From positions 129,822 to 193,821 of the forward strand of contig NW_025933329.1 of the NCBI RefSeq assembly GCF_000764305.2: a DNA stretch of 64,000 bases. The letters are read 5' to 3'. The notes below the pieces were generated by a model. It was given only the letters and a program-made list of their open reading frames with translations. It ran no database searches and was not told the DNA's origin. The translations under genes were made by a program, and so were the position numbers. Of this stretch, positions 61,601 to 64,000 are shown piece after piece (within the stretch, counting starts at the first letter, position 1; every line of letters begins with the position of its first letter). Origin of the DNA: Hyalella azteca (Eukaryota; Arthropoda; Malacostraca; Amphipoda; Hyalellidae).

Positions 61601-64000
61601 ATAGAAATAATTGTTTTAGATATTAAAGGTGTAGACAAAACTTTTACATAGTGTAAAAAAACACAAAAAACACATTAAAAATTACGTACTCTGGGCGAAC
61701 ACGTGGTTCAATACTAGCGGCTGCAATTATAAATTATTATTTTAGTTACCAAATGTTGGAAACCTGATATTTGAGTTTTCAAGTCCTATCAAAAGCCAAA
61801 TTCGCTGAATAGAGAGAAAAAAATAAGAAAATTGTCACTATGAAATACTCTCTAGTCTTCAATGAAACCTGCATTAAAGATACATACCAAATGTGTGGAG
61901 AAACTTTCAGATGGTGTAAAAGACATTAAAAATTACGTGCTTAGGGTGAACACTTTAGTTCAATCTAATGTACAACCCAAGTTATGAGCAGAATTTTATG
62001 TATATGCTCACTTTACTCTGTAACTACTATATGGCTTGTTATTGCTCCTGTAGCAAAAGAATCACTTATCCACGCTAATCACATCAGTACAAATTTTAAT
62101 TTTAAAGTAAGTCATGAAAAACAAATTTCGATGCACTTCTCTTTTATTCAATTTTCTCCTAAAAATACCCAAGATAATAAATTCGAGCTCATCACCATCG
62201 CCTGTTCCAAGTAGATAATAGTCATAAAATGTAATTTTAATAACCGTTCCAGAAAGCCGTATTAGAATTTAGTCCGAAGTATCAAATTAAGTAACAATTT
62301 CGAATGAGCTATAATGAAGGTATGTTCAAATAGAGTGACAAATAGATCATGCACCACGGCAAAACTACTATAATCTTAATTTTTCTATTGTCTGAGCTGA
62401 TGCGAGATACATTTCAATTGCTCTTTCAAAACTCAAAGCAGATTGTTAGATTCGTTGAAGTCTGTTCTAAACAAATGTAAAGACTTTGAGTATTTTGTTG
62501 CGTTAGACAACGTTCACACAAACTGACAATTTTTTTAATGCACAAGTCTCTAAAGCAAGATGTGTTATTAAAGTAACAGGTAATACAAGAAGTGTACTCA
62601 CTTTAGTACTAGCAGGATGACGTGGCATCTCCAGCCCAAAGAGTGCGAGTTTGAACGCAAGATGCGTGTGCTGCGGTAGATCGGCCAGCACACTGCATAG
62701 GAATGCACATTTGCCGAGCGTTGCCGACGCTAATATCGTCGATTGATGAGACGCCGGATGAATCTGAGTAAAAGTGAAATTTTGAGTCATTACCGAAATT
62801 ACCACTTTCGGTAATGTTATGCACGTTTCTGCAATGACCAGCTCCTGTAAGATACAAAAAAGAATTAAGGACGAAATTTTATCTTGAAAATGTAAAGGGA
62901 GTTGCGACGGTCCATTGGGAAACGGTACTAAACTAAAACGTACTTAACCCTCAGGATTAAAAACTAAGAATTGAGAGTATAAACATGTCACAAAATTCTT
63001 AAAAACAATAAGTCAAATTTAAATAGCGGGAAATAGACACACGTTCCTTGTCGAGATGCAACTAAAAAACATCAACTACTCCACGTACCGAAGTTAAACA
63101 TTCCATTTAATCCTATCAATTCTATCAGGAAACTTATCAAACTGAAATAATTGATACAACATTGCATTATAGAAATAAACATTTCTATGACCCACCTTCT
63201 TCCTCTTGTTCCTAACAACAGACGTAGGAAGTGGGTCCAGCAGCAGGTTGGGAGGCGATGCCAGGAGTTCCTCAGCGAGTCTCACGGCCACGGCACTAGC
63301 CTCCTGAAGGTGTCCATGGGCATGCAAACCTTCTGCCCTGGCCAGCAGAATTTCCGAAGGATCGTCAAGTTTTCGTAAATTACAGAAAACATCAACGATG
63401 TTGTTTTCGCCTGCTGCTCCTCCAGAGTTACCAGCACCGGCCGCGGCAAGGGGAGGGTTAGCGCCGGGATCATCATGGGCTTGGGGCTGTTGTTGGGGAG
63501 CGTTGTTCCTAACGCCACCGCCGTTCTGGGGTTGCTGGTGTACTGGTCTGCGTTGGTGGGAGTTTACCCACTGGGCAACGCTAGCATCAGAGTTCCCATG
63601 GTATGAAACTCCAACGGTACGTCCCCCAAATGCCCCACGACGATCTCCTCCAGTTGAAGTCCCAGCTCGGCCTCTAGGTGCTCCCAGTCTTCGTTCACCG
63701 CGGTTATGGGATCGAGGAATAGGTTCAGGTTGTGGTGAGTCACCGTCTCTTGTGGGTTCGTTATCACAGAACCCCTCGCTGCTCATGCTGCTGCTAGAAG
63801 CAGATTGCTGGAGACCCCCAGCCCCATCCCGGGCTCCAGACCCCCAAGTGGCTCCCCTTGAGGGGTTCACCCCTCGGGCCCCAACACTACGGTGTGTCCG
63901 GCATCGGGATTTATCCCCACGGTAAGAAGTCCCGGGCCTGATGGCATCCCCTCCTTTAGGGAATGACGCGAAACTAGATTTATTATCACATCCCAAGACA
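49586..64000 (-). CDS. ZSWIM8: ZSWIM8/Dorado E3-ligase substrate receptor, C-terminal part (15 exons; 5' end outside window)
   Basis: Orthologue of ZSWIM8 (Drosophila Dora), the receptor that, with Cullin-3, ubiquitinates Argonaute bound to extensively paired trigger RNA and so drives target-directed microRNA degradation (family knowledge). Fifteen exons join in phase into about 1512 residues from the window edge to TGA at 49586. Diagnostic blocks in order: DPSEILLARAEGLHAHGH, LPLMLATFVFDAL, KANVSEAEHPLLCEGTR, HYKDDQARL, PNQPSEANAYFMFEMAKTVL, GLHNCVSHNWLSRTYSSHVS, HALNPNEIQRAIIQCKEQSP, GGVYPEVLFEVA, NAYRVGMLAMETLARR, ITASDYDEFVN, FNELLQSLRRSK and KELWQ at the C-terminus. Between them lie Gln/Met/Pro-rich low-complexity tracts. 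The SWIM zinc finger and Cullin-binding part are beyond the right edge. Confidence 0.97.
49655..49920. repeat. ~90-bp tandem repeat before the last ZSWIM8 exon, ~3 units
   Basis: GAACTTCTAGGTGAAAATAA then ACAGTTCTCCAGGAATTGTA and ATAACCA repeated. CGAGTATCAT next to the acceptor is also repeated. Confidence 0.85.
50085..50410. repeat. ~65-70 bp AT-rich array after ZSWIM8 exon n
   Basis: Units AAAGGAAAAGAAAATTGTGT plus TATTTAGTAATATGATGC...CTCTTCACAAAAGAAT, five or so, ending at the donor region (AAAGGAAAATACCTG). Confidence 0.8.
50414..50563 (-). CDS. ZSWIM8: ZSWIM8 exon n
   Basis: Entry phase 2 after TGTTCAG. MFIQCCHMKLYYITASDYDE, FVNIMCTARKAFQMTPTGL and QFNELLQSLR, exit phase 2 before gtattt. 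Corresponds to LTPADYDDFVNAIRSARSAF and MQFNDILQNLKR. The acceptor and first exon bases are duplicated 64 bp upstream. Confidence 0.96.
50534..50661 (-). repeat. 64-bp tandem duplication of the ZSWIM8 exon n acceptor
   Basis: ACAGCTTCATGTGGCAGCAC YGGATGAACCTG...CATACATCAACATTATTATA occurs twice. The upstream copy keeps a perfect CAG|GTTCATCC junction and 29 exon bases with one change. Confidence 0.92.
51001..51110. mobile_element. hAT-like MITE, 110 bp, next to a ZSWIM8 splice donor
   Basis: Perfect 16-bp terminal inverted repeats CAGGGTGCGTACCGGT at 51001 and 51095-51110. The interior contains two copies of TTCCATGACTTTCCAGG. No 8-bp duplication is evident. It ends 12 bp beyond the GTGAGT donor of ZSWIM8 exon m. 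Confidence 0.8.
51128..51350 (-). CDS. ZSWIM8: ZSWIM8 exon m (17-residue poly-Gln)
   Basis: Entry phase 1 after TCAACAG: GNQYLHRFCLCCVNSVVSPF, VLFELAQEVSHYLSR, then 17 glutamines from mixed CAG/CAA codons, then LRSSPILQPLVQKCQQ; exit phase 2 before gtgagt. The flanks match YVHQFCVGAAKGVLSPFVL and LVQRCQQ of human ZSWIM8, which lacks the glutamine run. Confidence 0.95.
51415..51735 (-). repeat. 27-bp array with pyrimidine tract and branch-point-like CCCCTAAT
   Basis: About ten units; on the gene strand TTTGTTACTGTTTTCCATGC plus CCCTAAT. It sits directly upstream of the exon m acceptor (51351) in the intron. Plus and minus ORFs here are repeat artefacts. Confidence 0.88.
52026..52290 (-). repeat. 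~107-bp tandem copies reaching the ZSWIM8 exon l donor
   Basis: Two full copies (52026, 52135) and a third starting 52241 that runs into the real exon edge. TGTTGGGATARATGTTG is shared by all three; the copies' TTTTTTGGCC corresponds to the exon's TTTCTTGGCC. Confidence 0.8.
52291..52486 (-). CDS. ZSWIM8: ZSWIM8 exon l
   Basis: After TCGAGCAG: VARTRGAEQQQQRSVEYLMN then AYRVGMLAMETLARRVQDDR and PPYGEEIKWLLGVAKKL plus G before gtcagt (phase 1). Matches AYRVGMLALEMLGRRAHNDHP and DDVKWLLGLAAKLG of human ZSWIM8. Confidence 0.96.
52534..52920 (-). repeat. 32-bp array upstream of ZSWIM8 exon l
   Basis: Units GAATTCCTATCGCCCCCGAC plus AGACACATAT, about eleven, preceded by a 23-bp duplication of GCGCACCCTTGGCTCCCCAG. 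Confidence 0.88.
53695..53910 (-). repeat. ~20-bp degenerate array after ZSWIM8 exon k
   Basis: About ten units of AGAGCCGTCAAAAATCAA with many substitutions, ending ~30 bp from the donor at 53940. Confidence 0.85.
53941..54240 (-). CDS. ZSWIM8: ZSWIM8 exon k (Pro/Gln-rich)
   Basis: 100 codons after GTTTTCAG: PSGGGPAQNSVAGMPSNMAP through PPPPYMGGAPNPQGMQPPLL to a short poly-Gln, donor gtaaca. Low-complexity, in phase with both neighbours. Acceptor region is duplicated 42 bp upstream. Confidence 0.87.
54238..54321 (-). repeat. 42-bp tandem duplication of the ZSWIM8 exon k acceptor
   Basis: TGGCTGAAAACATGGAAAAT... and TGGCTGAAAAGATGGAAAAT...; on the gene strand both read a pyrimidine tract ending TTTTCAG|CCA. 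Confidence 0.88.
54530..54660 (-). repeat. 31-bp array carrying the ZSWIM8 exon j donor
   Basis: Four units of CCTGCAGCAG|GTACGATGCT plus CCTCTGCACCT on the gene strand. See exon j for consequences. Confidence 0.92.
54638..54766 (-). CDS. ZSWIM8: ZSWIM8 exon j (four possible donors)
   Basis: 43 codons after CTCTTCAG: MYVQPSPGPGSANPAVGSVV to AALHLLQQ, donor gtacga. The donor and preceding 25 bases are repeated at 31-bp spacing, giving further donors after 54607, 54576 and 54545. Use of 54638 or 54545 keeps the reading frame, the others do not. Confidence 0.8.
55145..55777 (-). CDS. ZSWIM8: ZSWIM8 exon i (Gln/Met-rich)
   Basis: 211 codons after TTTACAG, donor gtaggt. After VPQIGGVLPSPNSLLG comes a ~125-residue tract of MQQPQQ and QLQQAQ repeats, then a Pro/Thr/Ala-rich end (ATVATPYAFRCSFVPTVATH, HGHMPFP). 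Human ZSWIM8 has a His/Pro/Ala-rich, unstructured segment here. Imperfect CAG/CAA-type repeats make the length likely polymorphic. Confidence 0.92.
55938..56825 (-). CDS. ZSWIM8: ZSWIM8 exon h (large conserved C-terminal domain exon)
   Basis: 296 codons after AATTGCAG, donor gtgagt. Contains the longest conserved block of the family: PNQPSEANAYF, AKTVLSKAGGNSSSSLF, MCAFQIGLYALGLHNCVSHN, LSRTYSSHVSWISNQAIEIG, LINTWEGHLTPQEAASIADK, ALSCLPHSHALNPNEIQRAI and GGVYPEVLFEVARCWFQLYE. This exon alone identifies the gene. Confidence 0.98.
56885..57425. repeat. ~73-bp array filling a ZSWIM8 intron, ~7 units
   Basis: Units GAAAGTAATGTTTCATTGTT, GAGAGATCACGAAGGT, AATACAAATGACATAATAAA and TAGCGAAC occupy nearly the whole intron between exons g and h. 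Confidence 0.88.
57457..57551 (-). CDS. ZSWIM8: ZSWIM8 exon g
   Basis: 95 bases, entry phase 1 after TTTGCAAG: CGIHAASDSGSSGNSSDSVA to TDKAVPE, donor gtgaga. A serine-rich stretch equivalent to GMASIDSSAPETTSDSSP in vertebrates. Phases fit both neighbours. Confidence 0.85.
57655..58076. mobile_element. piggyBac-type MITE, copy A, TTAA-flanked
   Basis: Flanked by TTAA on both sides (57655-57658 and 58073-58076), with 12-bp inverted ends CCCTCTACCGCC and GGCGGTTGAGGG (one mismatch). TTAA duplication with CCC-initial ends is the piggyBac signature. The left part (CCGTATGTCACTCTCCGGGA...) is repeated about three times inside the copy. Lies in a ZSWIM8 intron. Confidence 0.8.
58452..58809 (-). 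CDS. ZSWIM8: ZSWIM8 exon f (Ser/Pro-rich linker)
   Basis: Low-complexity exon: TNSLDTDMSKAGSTSGTPPS, serine/proline runs, then EGWEEQYKAWAQKNGKHGKK and K plus G before gtttgt (phase 1). The KKK end corresponds to the RPKKKHTG region of vertebrate ZSWIM8. The acceptor may be CTGAG three bases upstream of the one used. Confidence 0.85.
59040..59300 (-). repeat. 130-bp duplication of the ZSWIM8 exon e 3' end and donor
   Basis: 59165-59220 copies 59295-59350: on the gene strand TATGCGCCTN...ATGACGACTGCC... with donor gtaagc in place of gtgagt. Intron parts (ACTCGCAATTTGCATT) are present in a further decayed copy. A poly-A/T run of ~20 separates them. Confidence 0.85.
59302..59481 (-). CDS. ZSWIM8: ZSWIM8 exon e
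   Basis: 60 codons after GGTTACAG: RGELALTLLTHYKDDQARLN to TTAPLAVPA, donor gtgagt. Corresponds to human GDLALALMITYKDDQARL. The last 16 codons plus donor are echoed 130 bp downstream. Confidence 0.95.
59870..60117. mobile_element. piggyBac-type MITE, copy B
   Basis: Same family and orientation as the copy at 57655. TTAA precedes CCCTCTACCGC on the left; the right end GGCGGTGGAGGG is followed by TAAAA, a decayed TTAA. Shares the block GAACATTTTAAAGTTGTCGT with the other copies. Ends shortly before the ZSWIM8 exon d donor. Confidence 0.75.
60143..60300 (-). CDS. ZSWIM8: ZSWIM8 exon d
   Basis: Entry phase 1 after GTGTAG. Reads GVSRCSEGPWGVDAV then ETAGFEAAVAALAMKANVSE and HPLLCEGTRKQ, donor gtgaga. 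The FEAAVAAL block is almost identical to human ZSWIM8. Confidence 0.94.
61160..61305 (-). repeat. 73-bp tandem duplication of the ZSWIM8 exon c 3' end and donor
   Basis: GAATTTTCCTGGCGTTTTCT... occurs at 61160 and 61233. Both copies hold GTCTTTGATGCTCT, YGTTAATCCYAACG and the donor GTGAGA; only the second joins the exon. Confidence 0.92.
61278..61476 (-). CDS. ZSWIM8: ZSWIM8 exon c
   Basis: Begins PLEVKLAHQELELVHQLKRM and ends VFDALVNPN plus G before gtgaga (phase 1). Contains REKAEELRYGSL and LPLMLATFVFDAL, conserved in the family. The 3' edge is echoed 73 bp into the intron. Confidence 0.96.
61560..62600. other. ZSWIM8 intron between exons b and c
   Basis: AT-rich; a diverged partial repeat of the exon c acceptor side (CACCTCCAGTCGCTGTAAAT and GATATTRAAKGTGTAGA) lies at 61585-61640. 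Otherwise nothing recognised. Confidence 0.5.
62602..62763 (-). CDS. ZSWIM8: ZSWIM8 exon b
   Basis: 54 codons after TTTTACTCAG: IHPASHQSTILASATLGKCA to EMPRHPASTK, donor gtgagt. Chosen because it matches the family without an insertion. A second in-phase acceptor at 62845 (TTACAG) would add 27 residues not seen in vertebrate ZSWIM8. Confidence 0.88.
63196..64000 (-). CDS. ZSWIM8: ZSWIM8 exon a (runs off the window edge)
   Basis: One frame is open from the window edge to AGGAAGAAG before gtgggt. The first ~175 residues are Ser/Gly/Arg/Gln-rich and disordered-looking; then VDVFCNLRKLDDPSEILLAR, AEGLHAHGHLQEA and LAEELLASPPNLLLDP, strongly conserved in ZSWIM8. Where the exon begins cannot be seen. 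Confidence 0.9.

Noticed and set aside
62764..62844. 27 extra residues at the start of ZSWIM8 exon b
   Set aside because: The acceptor at 62764 gives a gap-free match to the family; the longer form adds sequence absent elsewhere, though it remains possible.

Overview
The window looks like a draft-assembly piece of an animal nuclear genome, most likely an arthropod and possibly a crustacean. It has large, AT-rich, spliceosomal (GT-AG) introns, GC-richer exons, tRNA-derived SINEs, hAT-, piggyBac- and Tc1-type remnants and very many minisatellites. The species cannot be read from the sequence. Two single-N placeholders (2187, 8640) and an intact Nextera mate-pair junction adapter (12076-12113) show that it is assembled short-read data, so array lengths should not be trusted.

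Three conserved genes are present. (1) Plus strand, 1003-24098: the C-terminal part of an FHOD-class formin. Eleven phase-consistent exons encode the end of FH1, the whole FH2 actin-assembly domain and the C-terminal DAD with its ROCK-type phosphosite cluster. The N-terminal GBD/DID part lies to the left of the window. (2) Minus strand, 42493-30733: a complete UBE2Q-family ubiquitin-conjugating enzyme, eight exons, 379 residues, all splice phases matching. (3) Minus strand, from the right edge down to 49586: the C-terminal ~1512 residues of ZSWIM8 (Drosophila Dorado), the substrate receptor of the Cullin-3 ligase for target-directed microRNA degradation, in fifteen exons. Its SWIM zinc finger lies beyond the right edge. 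FHOD and UBE2Q converge on a gene-free stretch (24.1-30.7 kb). UBE2Q and ZSWIM8 are in tandem, separated by about 7 kb. Many conserved exons lack an ATG or are short, so they were located by family recognition plus splice-phase bookkeeping.

The introns hold most of the unusual content. Tandem arrays occupy many of them (units of 18, 21, 26, 30, 31, 37, 44, 57, 73 bp and others). The mobile elements are: a degenerate Tc1-like transposon in a UBE2Q intron; a 160-bp hAT MITE with a perfect 8-bp target duplication; a 110-bp hAT-like MITE 12 bp beyond a ZSWIM8 splice donor; three copies of a TTAA-flanked piggyBac-type MITE; two hairpin MITEs with related GGTACC-type ends; a ~760-bp foldback element; and five copies of a tRNA-derived SINE.

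The strongest unexplained pattern is that tandem repeats repeatedly straddle exon edges. At least a dozen exon boundaries in all three genes are echoed in the adjoining intron: the unit contains the last or first 10-57 coding bases plus the splice donor or acceptor, repeated one to many times. I call these splice-junction echoes. They supply decoy or alternative splice sites, and in one case (ZSWIM8, 54545-54638) four donors spaced exactly 31 bp apart. This is reported as the main candidate for something undescribed.
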